From: Falsiruegeria litorea R37
GTDB lineage: Bacteria; Pseudomonadota; Alphaproteobacteria; Rhodobacterales; Rhodobacteraceae
Assembly (NCBI RefSeq): GCF_900172225.1
Contig: NZ_FWFO01000006.1
Location: 1-64,000 of the forward strand
Direction of reading: 5' to 3'
DNA length: 64,000 bases
Shown here: piece by piece, positions 35,931 to 45,534 of the stretch
How the letters are laid out: every line of letters begins with the position of its first letter
Numbering within the stretch: position 1 is the stretch's first letter
Translations under genes and position numbers: made by a program
Notes under the pieces: model-generated
What the model was told of the DNA's origin: nothing
What the model saw: only the letters and a program-made list of their open reading frames with translations
Databases searched by the model: none

Positions 35931-37130
35931 ATGGACATTCACGAATATCAAGCCAAGGACATCCTGTCCGGTTTCGGCGTCGAGGTACCGCCCGGTGCCA
36001 TCGCCTATAGCCCCGAGCAGGCCGCCTATCGCGCCCGCGAATTGGGTGGCGAGAAATGGGTCGTCAAGGCACAGGTTCACGCCGGTGGTCGCGGCAAGGC
36101 GGGTGGCGTCAAGCTCTGCTCGTCCGACACTGAGATCCAAGCCGCCTGCGAAGGCATGTTTGGCCGCAAGCTGGTCACCCATCAGACCGGCCCCGAAGGC
36201 AAAGGCATCTACCGCGTCTATGTCGAGGCTGGCGTGCCGATTGATCGCGAGATTTACTTGGGCTTTGTGCTGGACCGCTCCAGCCAGCGGGTGATGATCG
36301 TTGCATCCGGCGAAGGCGGGATGGAGATCGAGGACATCTCGGCCGAGAAACCCGAGAGCATCGTGCGGTCCACCGTGGAACCCGCCGTTGGTTTGCAAGA
36401 GTTTCAGGCGCGCGAGATTGCGTTTGCCCTTGGCATCGATCCTGCGCTGACTGCGCAAATGGTGCGCACGCTTCAGGGCTGCTATCGCGCGTTCACCGAG
36501 CTGGACGCGACCATGGTCGAGATCAACCCGCTGGTGATCACGGGCGACAACCGCATTGTTGCGTTGGATGCCAAGATGACGTTCGACGACAACGCCCTGT
36601 TCCGTCATCCGCAGATTTCCGAGTTTCGGGACAAGAGCCAGGAAGATCCCCGCGAAAGCCGCGCGGCGGATCGGGGTCTGTCTTATGTGGGTCTGGACGG
36701 CAACATCGGCTGCATCGTCAACGGTGCCGGTCTCGCGATGGCCACGATGGACACGATCAAGCTGGCCGGGGGCGAACCTGCAAACTTCCTCGACATCGGC
36801 GGCGGCGCCACGCCCGAACGGGTCGCCAAAGCCTTCCGGCTGGTGATGTCGGACGACAATGTGCAGGCCGTTCTGGTCAACATCTTTGCCGGTATCAACC
36901 GCTGCGACTGGGTCGCCGAAGGTGTGGTTCAGGCATTGAAAGAGGTGCAGGTGGACGTGCCCGTCATCGTCCGCCTTGCCGGAACCAACGTAGAGGAAGG
37001 GCAAAAGATCCTGGCCAAGTCCGGCCTGCCCATCATCCGCGCCACAACACTGATGGAAGCCGCCGAGCGTTCGGTGGGCGCATGGAAAAACGACCTGTCT
37101 CAGGCCACCAGAGTAAGGGCTGTCAAATGA
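35931..37130 (+). CDS. mtkA: Malate-CoA ligase, beta subunit (succinyl-CoA synthetase family)
   Basis: A 399-residue ATP-grasp protein of the succinyl-CoA synthetase beta family, opening [12 protein letters not shown], with [16 protein letters not shown] near residue 46, [21 protein letters not shown] and a C-terminal [11 protein letters not shown]. Placement between serine-glyoxylate aminotransferase and hydroxypyruvate reductase points to malate-CoA ligase (malate thiokinase, MtkAB) of the serine cycle rather than the TCA enzyme. It overlaps mtkB by four bases. Activity on succinate cannot be excluded from sequence. Confidence 0.88.
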   Translation: MDIHEYQAKDILSGFGVEVPPGAIAYSPEQAAYRARELGGEKWVVKAQVHAGGRGKAGGVKLCSSDTEIQAACEGMFGRKLVTHQTGPEGKGIYRVYVEAGVPIDREIYLGFVLDRSSQRVMIVASGEGGMEIEDISAEKPESIVRSTVEPAVGLQEFQAREIAFALGIDPALTAQMVRTLQGCYRAFTELDATMVEINPLVITGDNRIVALDAKMTFDDNALFRHPQISEFRDKSQEDPRESRAADRGLSYVGLDGNIGCIVNGAGLAMATMDTIKLAGGEPANFLDIGGGATPERVAKAFRLVMSDDNVQAVLVNIFAGINRCDWVAEGVVQALKEVQVDVPVIVRLAGTNVEEGQKILAKSGLPIIRATTLMEAAERSVGAWKNDLSQATRVRAVK

Positions 37131-38017
37131 GCATTCTTCTTGATCGCGACACAAAGGTCATCGTTCAGGGCATCACCGGACGGATGGCGACGTTCCACAC
37201 ACGGGACATGATGAACTATGGCACCAATGTTGTCGGCGGCGTTGTCCCCGGCAAGGGTGGCGAGACGGTCGAGGGCGTGCCGGTGTTCAACACCGTGAAA
37301 GAGGCGATCGCCGCCACCGGCGCCGAAGCGAGCCTGGTTTTTGTGCCGCCTCCCTTTGCCGCGGATTCGATCATGGAGGCCGCAGATGCAGGCATCCGGT
37401 ACTGCGTCTGCATCACCGACGGCATTCCGGCGCAGGACATGATCCGGGTCAAGCGCTATATGTACCGCTATCCCAAGGACAAGCGCATGGTGCTGACCGG
37501 TCCGAACTGCGCCGGAACAATCAGCCCCGGCAAGGCGCTGCTTGGGATCATGCCTGGTCACATCTATCTGCCGGGCAATGTCGGCATCGTAGGGCGCTCG
37601 GGTACACTTGGGTATGAAGCAGCCGCACAGCTCAAAGAGCTGGGTCTGGGTGTTTCAACCTCTGTCGGTATCGGTGGTGATCCCATCAACGGCTCATCGT
37701 TCAAGGACATCCTGGAGCGGTTTGAACAAGATGACGAAACCCACGTGATCGCCCTGATCGGCGAGATCGGCGGCCCGCAAGAGGCAGAAGCGGCGGAGTA
37801 CATCCGTGACCACATCACCAAACCGGTCATTGCTTATGTCGCGGGCATGACAGCGCCCAAAGGGCGAACCATGGGGCATGCGGGCGCCATTATCTCGGCC
37901 TTTGGCGAAAGCGCCAGCGAGAAGGTGGAGATCCTCTCTGCCGCCGGTGTGACCGTGGCCGAGAACCCCGCCGTCATCGGTGAAACAATCGCAAACGTCA
38001 TGAGAAAGGCCGCGTGA
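37127..38017 (+). CDS. mtkB: Malate-CoA ligase, alpha subunit
   Basis: A 296-residue CoA-ligase alpha subunit. It has [15 protein letters not shown] near residue 11 (CoA site), [11 protein letters not shown] and the phospho-histidine segment [13 protein letters not shown]. It joins MtkA to make malyl-CoA from malate, CoA and ATP. The ATG at 37127 overlaps the mtkA stop (ATGA) and the stop overlaps the next gene start by one base, so all three are translationally linked. Confidence 0.9.
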   Translation: MSILLDRDTKVIVQGITGRMATFHTRDMMNYGTNVVGGVVPGKGGETVEGVPVFNTVKEAIAATGAEASLVFVPPPFAADSIMEAADAGIRYCVCITDGIPAQDMIRVKRYMYRYPKDKRMVLTGPNCAGTISPGKALLGIMPGHIYLPGNVGIVGRSGTLGYEAAAQLKELGLGVSTSVGIGGDPINGSSFKDILERFEQDDETHVIALIGEIGGPQEAEAAEYIRDHITKPVIAYVAGMTAPKGRTMGHAGAIISAFGESASEKVEILSAAGVTVAENPAVIGETIANVMRKAA

Positions 38018-38988
38018 TGGTAAAACCCAGTGTTTTTGTAACCCGCCGTTGGCCCGCCGCTGTCGAGGCGCGCCTGGCCGAAGATTATGACGTCGTGCTC
38101 AACACCGGGGACAAGCCGCTGGCGGCGCCCGAATTGCGCGATGCGCTCAAAACCTATGACGCTGTGCTGCCAACCGTAACCGACAAACTGGGTGCAGAGG
38201 CATTGGATGTACCTCAGGCCCGGGCACGCATTTTGGCCAACTATGGTGTCGGCTATAGCCACATCGACGAGGGCTGCGCCCGCGATCTGGGGCTGACCGT
38301 GACCAACACGCCGGATGTGCTCAGCGAATGCACCGCCGACATTGCCATGACGCTGATGCTGATGGCAGCGCGCCGTGCCTCCGAAGGTGAACGCGAGTTG
38401 CGCAACGGTCAGTGGAGCGGTTGGCGTCCGACGCACCTGATCGGAACCAAGGTGAGCGGCAAGACATTGGGCATCATCGGCTTTGGCCGTATCGGCCAGG
38501 AAATGGCGAAACGCGCCCACCACGGGTTCGGGATGAAGATCCTGGTACAGAACCGCTCGACCGTTGATCCCAAGGTGTTGGCGCAGTTCAACGCCACCCA
38601 GGTCGACAGCATCGACGCGTTGCTGCCGCAGTGTGATTTCGTCTCGCTGCATTGCCCCGGTGGACCGGCCAACCGCCATCTGATCAACGGGCGGCGGCTG
38701 GATCTGATGAAACAGGACGCTTACCTGATCAACACCGCCCGTGGCGAGGTCGTGGACGAACATGCACTGGCCCAAGCGCTGTGGTTCGACATCATCGCCG
38801 GAGCGGGGCTGGATGTTTATGACGGCGAACCCCGGATCAACCCGGACCTGGCGGGATGTGATAACCTGGTGATGTTGCCCCACCTCGGCAGCGCCACCCG
38901 CGAAGCGCGCGAGGCCATGGGGTTCCGTGTGCTGGACAACCTCGACGACTTCTTTGCCGGGCGCACCCCAAGGGATCGCGTGATCTAA
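38017..38988 (+). CDS. hprA: D-2-hydroxyacid dehydrogenase, probable hydroxypyruvate reductase
   Basis: A 323-residue dehydrogenase with the NAD site GFGRIGQEM near residue 150, NTARGEVVDEHAL (catalytic arginine region) and the catalytic histidine in MLPHLGSAT. It is of the glyoxylate/hydroxypyruvate reductase group and, in this operon, should reduce hydroxypyruvate to D-glycerate, the step after serine-glyoxylate transamination. The start is ATG 38017, overlapping the mtkB stop. Glycerate kinase, PEP carboxylase and glyA, needed to complete the cycle, are not in the window. Confidence 0.9.
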   Translation: MVKPSVFVTRRWPAAVEARLAEDYDVVLNTGDKPLAAPELRDALKTYDAVLPTVTDKLGAEALDVPQARARILANYGVGYSHIDEGCARDLGLTVTNTPDVLSECTADIAMTLMLMAARRASEGERELRNGQWSGWRPTHLIGTKVSGKTLGIIGFGRIGQEMAKRAHHGFGMKILVQNRSTVDPKVLAQFNATQVDSIDALLPQCDFVSLHCPGGPANRHLINGRRLDLMKQDAYLINTARGEVVDEHALAQALWFDIIAGAGLDVYDGEPRINPDLAGCDNLVMLPHLGSATREAREAMGFRVLDNLDDFFAGRTPRDRVI

Positions 38989-39021
38989 AGATGTGGGACC
39001 GTCGGGTTTCCGGCGGTCTCG

Positions 39022-39450
39022 TCATTCTCCGATCGTGTCGTGATCCGTCAGGCATTCGGAGTGATTGTTCAGCACCTTGAGCACATTGCAGTCCCTGCCC
39101 GACTCACCAGCGCAATTGGCAATCATGCGCTCCAACTCGGCCTCCAGCGCCTGCAGGCGCAGGATGCGCTGTCGCACCTGAGACAATTGCCGACGCGCGA
39201 TGGAATCCGCAACGCTGCAAGATTGTTCGGGGTTGTCCGACAGGTCCAGAAACTCGCGGATCGCATCCAACGAAAACCCCAACTGCCGCCCGTGCCGAAT
39301 GAACGCAAGACGTTCCAGGTCTTCTGCTTCATACCGACGCTGCCCTCCGGATGTGCGCCCAGGTTCATTCATCAGGCCGATCTGCTCGTAATAACGGATC
39401 GTCTGAACCTTGGTTCCGGTTTGCCGGGACAATGCACCAATCGAGAGCAT
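39022..39450 (-). CDS. MerR-family regulator, metal-sensing type (CueR/ZntR-like)
   Basis: A 142-residue MerR protein with the N-terminal winged helix (LSIGALSRQTG, IRYYEQIGL), a dimerisation helix and a C-terminal cysteine loop C113-x7-C121, the spacing of metal sensors like CueR; C78 and C133 could add ligands as in zinc or lead sensors. It may sense copper, zinc or a similar ion. No efflux pump or metal chaperone gene is adjacent; the next gene, divergent, is the WGR mini-protein, so its target is unclear. Confidence 0.88.
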   Translation of the reverse strand: MLSIGALSRQTGTKVQTIRYYEQIGLMNEPGRTSGGQRRYEAEDLERLAFIRHGRQLGFSLDAIREFLDLSDNPEQSCSVADSIARRQLSQVRQRILRLQALEAELERMIANCAGESGRDCNVLKVLNNHSECLTDHDTIGE

Positions 39451-39608
39451 GCGAAACCCCTAGTCTGTATAGCTTTTGCAAACAGGTAATCGCTAACCTA
39501 TTGACCCACAAGCCACACATTCGAATTTTCCCAACCCTCGAAGTAACGACTCATTCAAACGTCGCGTTTACATTCGTAAACAGTCCCCCCACGCAAAAGG
39601 GAACAGTC

Positions 39609-39860
39609 GTGCAGATTCGCTTGGAAAAGATCAATCATGTGAAACGGCAGAGCCGGTATTGCGTGTTGAGCGTATCCGAGACGCTGTTTGGCGAATGGTG
39701 CCTGACCAAGGAAACCGGCCCGATGGGAACAACTGCGGGTCAGAAAAGCATCCTCTACATGCGGACGCGCGAGGATGCGGTGGCCGCATTGACCACCATG
39801 AAAGACGACAAGACCCGGTCCGGCTATGCGCCTATTCCGGTTCAATTGCCGCTGCTCTAA
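39609..39860 (+). CDS. WGR-domain mini-protein
   Basis: An 83-residue protein that is essentially one WGR domain. The order matches the family: RYCVLSVSETLFGEWCL, KETGPMGTTAGQK in place of the WGR-IG core, then REDAVAALTTM, DDKTRSGY. The namesake tryptophan-glycine-arginine is changed to TGP here. WGR domains bind DNA or RNA ends in PARP and in bacterial MolR-like proteins; a single-domain form has no fixed function. The GTG start at 39609 has AAGGG upstream. It is divergent from MerR and its end overlaps the next gene by four bases in convergent fashion. Confidence 0.72.
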   Translation: MQIRLEKINHVKRQSRYCVLSVSETLFGEWCLTKETGPMGTTAGQKSILYMRTREDAVAALTTMKDDKTRSGYAPIPVQLPLL

Positions 39861-41197
39861 GACGACATCCCGTCGCGCATCCGATACCAGGCAAAGGCCA
39901 GCGGCAGGGACACACGTCGGAACGGTCCCAATTCAAACGGACGCAAGGGGCGCTTCATCAAATCGGGGTGTCGCCTACGTGACTTGCCAAGGGCCATGTC
40001 CGCGATCAAGGCACCAGCATAGTTGCCCATCGTCACACCACTGCCATGATAGCCAAGCGCGGCAAAGGCCCCCGCCATTCCCGGAACCGGTCCGGCAAAG
40101 GGCACCAAATTGCGGGTCATGCAGATCAGGCCGGACCAGAAGAAAGGCGTGTCGACATGGCGCCATTCCGGGAACATTCGATCAAAATCGGCGCGCGCGG
40201 TGGCACGGGTTGCGGCCAGGGTCTGCTCGGTTGCCCGGACCGAGCCGCGCAGCCCCAAAAGCATCCGGTTGTCTGGCAACAGGCGGAAGTAATGCAGCAA
40301 GGTTCGGGAATCCACCAGCATCTGACGGCTCCACCAGCCTTGTGCAGCAATCTCATCTTCCGTTAGCGGGCGAGAGACGAGGATGTTCGATTGCACCGGC
40401 AAGTATCGCCCCGCAAAGGCGCCGGGCATGTCATCGCTGGAATAGCCATTGGTAGCAATCAACAGCTTCTTGGCCCGCACGCGTCCTTTTGGTGTGTGCA
40501 GGACAAAACCATTTGCCTGCTCAATTCGTGTCACCGGCGTTTTGCTGAAAATCCGAACGCCACGTGCAGCAACCGCCCGATAGAGCCCCAGAACAAATTT
40601 CATCGGGTTGAGCGCAAAGCCAAGCGGCAGATGCACTGCCCCGTGAAAATCAGGGCTGTTCAACCCATGTGCCGCCATCTCCTCTTTCGGGACAAACTCG
40701 TATGGCAGGCCATAGCGGTGAGTGTATTCTGCGCCATAGTTCTTGACCGCTTGCACCGCGCCGGGTTTGTGCGCCACAAAGGTGTAACCTGTAGAGTGAC
40801 GGTCGACGTTCAACTCCAGCTCGGTCACATACTCTTCGACCAGTTCGACCGAGGCGCGTTCGGCGTCAAAGAACGCTTGCGCATCTGCCGCGCCATACTT
40901 GCGGATGATAACGTCGTCACCCAGCTTAGCGCTGCCAACGGACACCAGCCCCCCGTTGCGGCCTGATGCCCCCCAGCCCGGCGGGTTTGCATCGACCAGG
41001 ACCACATCCGCCCCTTCGGCGGACAAGGTCAGTGCTGCAGACAGCCCGGTGTAGCCGCCGCCGATGATCGCAAACTCGCAGCTGTGTTCCCCCTCCAACG
41101 TGGGAAAGCTGGGCGGCGCTGTGTCCAGCGTGCTTGGCCAATACCGTTCCTGAATGGGACGATCACCATAGGCCATGTCTTCGTAGATACGTTTCAT
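39857..41197 (-). CDS. FAD-dependent amine oxidase (DAO/PuuB-like)
   Basis: A 446-residue D-amino-acid-oxidase-fold flavoprotein with the FAD motif GGGYTG (residues 46-51), WGASGRNGG and the C-terminal GYHGSGVTMG segment. It is closest in type to gamma-glutamylputrescine oxidase (PuuB) and related secondary-amine oxidases, which yield an aldehyde or imine, ammonia or amine, and peroxide. It lies 8 bases after a second, related oxidase gene, and the pair probably forms an operon. Substrate not determinable by eye. Confidence 0.88.
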   Translation of the reverse strand: MKRIYEDMAYGDRPIQERYWPSTLDTAPPSFPTLEGEHSCEFAIIGGGYTGLSAALTLSAEGADVVLVDANPPGWGASGRNGGLVSVGSAKLGDDVIIRKYGAADAQAFFDAERASVELVEEYVTELELNVDRHSTGYTFVAHKPGAVQAVKNYGAEYTHRYGLPYEFVPKEEMAAHGLNSPDFHGAVHLPLGFALNPMKFVLGLYRAVAARGVRIFSKTPVTRIEQANGFVLHTPKGRVRAKKLLIATNGYSSDDMPGAFAGRYLPVQSNILVSRPLTEDEIAAQGWWSRQMLVDSRTLLHYFRLLPDNRMLLGLRGSVRATEQTLAATRATARADFDRMFPEWRHVDTPFFWSGLICMTRNLVPFAGPVPGMAGAFAALGYHGSGVTMGNYAGALIADMALGKSRRRHPDLMKRPLRPFELGPFRRVSLPLAFAWYRMRDGMSS

Positions 41198-41205
41198 CGC
41201 GCCCC

Positions 41206-42513
41206 TTACAGTTTGTCGCGAAAACTGTACCAGAGCATCGCCAGGATCAGCAGTGGTGACCGCAAAGCTGCCCCGCCAGGAAACCGCTGTGTGGGGACCG
41301 AGGCCATCAGATCAAACCGCTCGGCTTGTCCCGCAATGGCCTCGGCCGCGATCTGACCCGCAAGAGAGGCCATCGCGACGCCATGACCCGAAAACCCCGA
41401 CAAGCTCAAGATGTTGCCTCGCAACCGTTCGAAGTGGGGCATCCGGTTCATCGTGATCCCCAGCGTTCCGCCCCAGGCGTGGTCGATGCGCACGTCGCTC
41501 AGTTGCGGAAAAATCTCGAGCATCGGCACCCGCACCGCGCCCGCAATGTCATCGGGGAACTTGTAGCGATAGCTTTCGGTGCCGCCAAAGAGCAGGCGGT
41601 GGTCATCTGAGAAACGAAAGTAGTTCACCACAAACTTGCTGTCCGCCACCGCGTGGTTGTTGCGGATAAGCTCTTCTTGCCGCTCGGGCCCCAAGGGTTC
41701 GGTCGCCACCACATAGTTGTTGATCGGCATCACCCGAGCCGCGACATGGCCATTCAGGCGGCCCAGGTATCCATTACACCCCAGAACGACGTGATCTGCG
41801 GTAACGGTTGCGGCGTCTGTCTTGACCACGGCAGGCGCGGTTTCTTGCAGAGAGGTCACCCGCGACTGCTCAAAGATCCGAACACCCGCTGCCTCGGCCA
41901 TGCGGGCCAAACCCAGCACAAATTGAAGCGGATCAATGTGGCCCGCGTCCTCAAAGATTCTACCGCCGAAATAAGCAGGCGAATTGACCAGCGACCGCAG
42001 TTCATCCCGATCCAGCGCGCGAATGTTTCTGTACCCGTATTTGTCCTGCAGGTGTTTGACATAGTCGTGGCTGTGTTTGACATAACGCGCCCGGTGATCG
42101 GCATGAATGATACCTGGGTGGAAATCTGCATGCACCAGATCGGATGTGCTGAGGTCACGCACCAGATCCACGGACTGGCGCGCGATCTGCCACAGCGCCT
42201 GCGCGCGGTCTTGGCCGACCATATCCTCAAGCTCGTCCTGCTCAACTCGCTGCCCCTGCCCCACCTGGCCACCGTTGCGACCCGAAGCGCCAAAGCCCAC
42301 GCGCTGCGCCTCGAGCAGGATGACATCATAACCGCGCTGCGCCAGATGAAGAGCACTGCTCAGGCCAGTAAAACCGCCGCCAACAACACAGACATCGCAC
42401 CGCAGATCACCCTTGGCAGGAACACGCAGTTCCATTGTGTTCGCATGCGCGTTCACCGCGTAGTAGGAACCGGGGTACCGGCCCGGTTGATCATTGATGG
42501 TCAGCAGATCCAT
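41206..42513 (-). CDS. FAD-dependent amine oxidase (DAO/PuuB-like), second copy
   Basis: A 435-residue relative of the downstream gene with the same FAD motif (GGGFTG near residue 45), FGASGRNGG and a C-terminal GFSGHGVAMASL segment. It heads the two-gene operon and is divergent from the truncated globin. The N-terminus (MDLLTINDQPGRYPGSYY) is typical of PuuB-like oxidases. The two copies differ clearly, so they are old duplicates with probably different substrates. Confidence 0.88.
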   Translation of the reverse strand: MDLLTINDQPGRYPGSYYAVNAHANTMELRVPAKGDLRCDVCVVGGGFTGLSSALHLAQRGYDVILLEAQRVGFGASGRNGGQVGQGQRVEQDELEDMVGQDRAQALWQIARQSVDLVRDLSTSDLVHADFHPGIIHADHRARYVKHSHDYVKHLQDKYGYRNIRALDRDELRSLVNSPAYFGGRIFEDAGHIDPLQFVLGLARMAEAAGVRIFEQSRVTSLQETAPAVVKTDAATVTADHVVLGCNGYLGRLNGHVAARVMPINNYVVATEPLGPERQEELIRNNHAVADSKFVVNYFRFSDDHRLLFGGTESYRYKFPDDIAGAVRVPMLEIFPQLSDVRIDHAWGGTLGITMNRMPHFERLRGNILSLSGFSGHGVAMASLAGQIAAEAIAGQAERFDLMASVPTQRFPGGAALRSPLLILAMLWYSFRDKL

Positions 42514-42743
42514 GTTGCGTTCTACTCCATGCTCAGGACTGGGTGGTTCTGAGCAAGATTACGCGCCCTGCCTCTTCAAATCCAGATATGATCAAATTAT
42601 TTTTCTGAATTTTTCCTGTATCCTTGGCGCAAGTAATATTTTGATCATTAAATCCCGGCCCGCAACGCACATGTTGGGTCAAAACCCCGCATTGCACCCG
42701 GGCCTCAGTCGCGTCAGTAACCCTTGAACAAAAGGTTTACTCC
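42514..42743. promoter_or_regulatory. AT-rich divergent promoter region
   Basis: A 230-base stretch between the oxidase pair and the globin, noticeably AT-rich around 42583-42660. It should hold both promoters. No clear operator palindrome was found. Confidence 0.4.
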
Positions 42744-43160
42744 ATGACCCCAGACAGATCGCCAAGGGCTGACATCACCCGCTCGGACATTCGTTCGTTG
42801 TTGACCCTTTTCTACGCGCGTGTGCGTGCCGACGAAACCATCGGTCCGATCTTTCGCCATCACATCGGCGACGACGATGCGACATGGGCCGTGCATTTGG
42901 CCAAGATCGAAGATTTCTGGGCCAATGTCATGCTTCGTGACCGGGCCTACCAGGGCAATCCAATGCAAACCCATCTGGGCATGCCCGAGATCAAGTCACA
43001 TCATTTCGACGTCTGGCTAACCCTGTTCGAGCAAACCGCACAAGAGGTTCTGTCACCCGACAAGGCCAAACTATTCGATCTGATGGCGCGGCGCATTGGT
43101 CAATCGCTGCTCATGGGCATGCAGCGAGTGTACTCGGGGCAGGTGCCGAACCTGGGTTAA
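42744..43160 (+). CDS. Group III truncated hemoglobin
   Basis: A 138-residue globin with the group III pattern LLTLFYARVRADETIGPIF, a W-x2-HLAKIEDFW helix, NPMQTHLGMP and HHFDVWLTLF. These small heme proteins bind O2 or NO and may protect against nitrosative or oxidative stress. AAAGG precedes the ATG at 42744. It is divergent from the FAD oxidase pair across a 230-base AT-rich region and its end overlaps pobR convergently by four bases. Confidence 0.9.
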   Translation: MTPDRSPRADITRSDIRSLLTLFYARVRADETIGPIFRHHIGDDDATWAVHLAKIEDFWANVMLRDRAYQGNPMQTHLGMPEIKSHHFDVWLTLFEQTAQEVLSPDKAKLFDLMARRIGQSLLMGMQRVYSGQVPNLG

Positions 43161-44074
43161 CGCGATCCGCCTTGGACTTGGCCCGCGCTCTGTCTGAATG
43201 CGCGTGGAGAAGACCCCGTGCCCGACGCAAAGACGCGCGAGAAGTGCGCAGGATCGGAATATCCAAGTTCATATGCTATTTCAGCTACCGACAAATTGGT
43301 AAAAATCAACTTCCGTCGCGCCTCTCTCAAGACCCGGTCGCGAACAAGGACCGAGGCTGATCGCCCGGTTTCTTGCTTGGTCACCCGATTGAGGTGCGTG
43401 GGCGAGACGGCGAGGGTCTTGGCATACTCTGCGACCTTGAGCTGCCTGCGAAACTCGGCATCAATCAGCGTTTCGAACCGCTGCACCAGCCCACCTGACA
43501 CACGTGGCGCATCCCGCGGTGAAAGGACCTGCATCTGTCGCGCGATCTGCCCCAACAGCAGACCCGACAAAGATCGCAATATCTGTGCGCGTCCAAACCC
43601 TCGATCAAGATACTCGTGATGAAGCGTGCTGATCGCATTGGACAGTTCCTCAGATGCCAGTGAAACAGTCGGCGCCGCTAGAACGGCCCGTACCCCTTCG
43701 CCCACAGGCAACAGTTCGTCCAGCAATTCATTGGTGATTGTCAGAACCCAACCTTCGGTGCCTGGAACAAAGTCGAACCCATGCACGATGCCCTGCGGCA
43801 CGTTCACGAAACACTGGGCCTCGAGCTCTTGGATCGTTCCATCAAGGTTGGCCGTTCCACCACCTGCCTGAATGACCAACACCTGGTGCAGGCGCGCGTG
43901 GCGATGGGGTTTGAGCTCCCAATTGTGCAATTTCGACCGTGTTTCAATCCGTTCGCAGTGCACCACATCCGGCAACTCGGCAGTTTCTCCAAACAGGTTA
44001 TAGGTTTGGATTGTGGTCAGATCACTCTGTTTGCCCATGTTCGAAATATGCAAGTTTCTGCCGGTCCTGTCCAT
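43157..44074 (-). CDS. pobR: AraC-family regulator, PobR-like
   Basis: A 305-residue AraC regulator. It has an N-terminal cupin-like effector domain (ELKPHRHARLHQVLVIQAGGG near residue 54) and two C-terminal helix-turn-helix motifs (VAEYAKTLAVSPTHLNRVTK, then VAEIAYELGYSDPAHFSRVF). PobR senses 4-hydroxybenzoate and switches on pobA, which is divergent 50 bases away. The ATG at 44074 is used, but ATG at 44038 is also possible. Confidence 0.9.
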   Translation of the reverse strand: MDRTGRNLHISNMGKQSDLTTIQTYNLFGETAELPDVVHCERIETRSKLHNWELKPHRHARLHQVLVIQAGGGTANLDGTIQELEAQCFVNVPQGIVHGFDFVPGTEGWVLTITNELLDELLPVGEGVRAVLAAPTVSLASEELSNAISTLHHEYLDRGFGRAQILRSLSGLLLGQIARQMQVLSPRDAPRVSGGLVQRFETLIDAEFRRQLKVAEYAKTLAVSPTHLNRVTKQETGRSASVLVRDRVLREARRKLIFTNLSVAEIAYELGYSDPAHFSRVFASGTGSSPRAFRQSAGQVQGGSR

Positions 44075-44124
44075 TCCCCAGACTCAGCGCCTTGGAAATA
44101 ATCACAGGCTAGGGAGACGCGAAC

Positions 44125-45297
44125 ATGAAAATTCAAGTTGCCATCATTGGCGGTGGCCCCTCGGGGTTGTTGCTGTCGCAGTTGCTTCACGTGCGGGGCA
44201 TAGAAACCATCGTATTGGAAAAACACAGCCGGGACCATGTGCTGGAGCGCATTCGGGCTGGCGTGCTGGAGCACGGGTTTGCGGACCTGATGCGCAAGGC
44301 GCAGTGTGGCGACAGGATGGACGCCGAAGGAGAGATCCACCACGGGTTTTACATCGCACGCAACAATCGCAAGTATCGGGTCGACCTGAGCGGCCAGACC
44401 GATGGAAACTCGGTCGTGGTCTATGGGCAGACCGAGGTGACCCGCGACCTGTATGAGGCGCGCGATCGTATGAACGGAACGGTGCTACACGATGTTAAGG
44501 ACGTCGAACTGCACGACGTGACCAGCGCGGCGCCCCATCTGACCTTTCTCTCAAACGGCGATCGCAAAAGGATCGATTGCGATTTCATTGTCGGGGCGGA
44601 CGGTTTTCACGGGGTCAGCCGCAAGTCCATCCCCGCGGACGTTCTGAAGGAATACGAAAAGGTCTATCCTTTTGGCTGGCTTGGGGTTCTGTCGCGGACA
44701 AAGCCCGTGTCACCAGAATTGATCTATGCCGCCAGCCCGCGCGGGTTTGCGCTCTGCTCCCTGCGCAGCCAGGTGCTCAGTCGCTATTACATTCAGGTTC
44801 CCCTATCCGACAGCGCCGAGGATTGGAGCGACGAGGCCTTTTGGGCCGAACTCAAGCGGCGCCTGCCCGATGAGGTGAGCTCGAACCTGATTACAGGCGC
44901 CTCGATCGAGAAGTCCATCGCACCACTGCGCAGCTACGTGGCCGAACCGATGCGATATGGAAACCTGTTTCTGGCTGGGGATGCCGCGCATATTTTTCCA
45001 CCAACCGGGGCGCGGGGATTGAACTCAGCAGCGTCAGACATCCACTACCTGTATGAGGGTTTTGTCGATCACTATTTGAACGGGGACAGCACCGGGCTGG
45101 ACGCCTATTCAGACCGCGCCCTGGCCCGCGTCTGGAAAGCGCAGAGGTTCTCGTGGATGATGACGTCGATGCTGCACAGCTTTGATGGCGAAAACTCCTA
45201 TGATCGCCGGTTGCGTAAGGTCGAGTTAGACTACCTGTTGTCCTCCGCCAAAGCTCAGGCCGCCTTGGCAGAGAACTACGTGGGCCTGCCTTATTAG
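44125..45297 (+). CDS. pobA: 4-Hydroxybenzoate 3-monooxygenase
   Basis: A 390-residue flavoprotein hydroxylase with all three class A motifs: GGGPSG (residues 9-14), the VGADGFHGVSRK segment and LAGDAAHIFPPTGARGLN. Length and motifs match PobA, which turns 4-hydroxybenzoate, NADPH and O2 into protocatechuate. AGGGAGA precedes the ATG. The regulator is divergent; the reductive dehalogenase gene is convergent after a structured 237-base spacer. Protocatechuate ring-cleavage genes (pca) are not in this window. Confidence 0.96.
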   Translation: MKIQVAIIGGGPSGLLLSQLLHVRGIETIVLEKHSRDHVLERIRAGVLEHGFADLMRKAQCGDRMDAEGEIHHGFYIARNNRKYRVDLSGQTDGNSVVVYGQTEVTRDLYEARDRMNGTVLHDVKDVELHDVTSAAPHLTFLSNGDRKRIDCDFIVGADGFHGVSRKSIPADVLKEYEKVYPFGWLGVLSRTKPVSPELIYAASPRGFALCSLRSQVLSRYYIQVPLSDSAEDWSDEAFWAELKRRLPDEVSSNLITGASIEKSIAPLRSYVAEPMRYGNLFLAGDAAHIFPPTGARGLNSAASDIHYLYEGFVDHYLNGDSTGLDAYSDRALARVWKAQRFSWMMTSMLHSFDGENSYDRRLRKVELDYLLSSAKAQAALAENYVGLPY

Positions 45298-45534
45298 CCC
45301 GGAGACACTCCCGCGCCCGCGCCAACCTGACTGCGTCAGCTCAGCGAACGGCCTTGGGCCGAGCGCCTCGCCTATCGGCTCGGCGCGGCACCGCTTGGCA
45401 AACAGGGAGCGTGTGACATCAAACCTTGGGCGGCAAGCGCCAACCGCCGAGCGAAGCGAGGCCCGGCCCAACGGGAGGAGGTTTTTCTGCCAAGAAAAAT
45501 TGACGACGGGCGGGAGCGCCCCCGATCTCGGACT
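45298..45534. repeat. Structured intergenic region between pobA and the dehalogenase gene
   Basis: This 237-base spacer has several inverted repeats: GCCGAGC/GCTCGGC (45358-45384), a TTTTTCT-GCCA-AGAAAAA hairpin (45482-45499) and short GC arms between. A terminator function for both convergent genes is plausible, and the mosaic of short palindromes is like a REP-type element. No gene is supported. Confidence 0.5.

Noticed and set aside
38989-39021. Possible terminator between hprA and merR
   Set aside because: The GACCG/CGGTC stem is imperfect and has no T-run on either strand.
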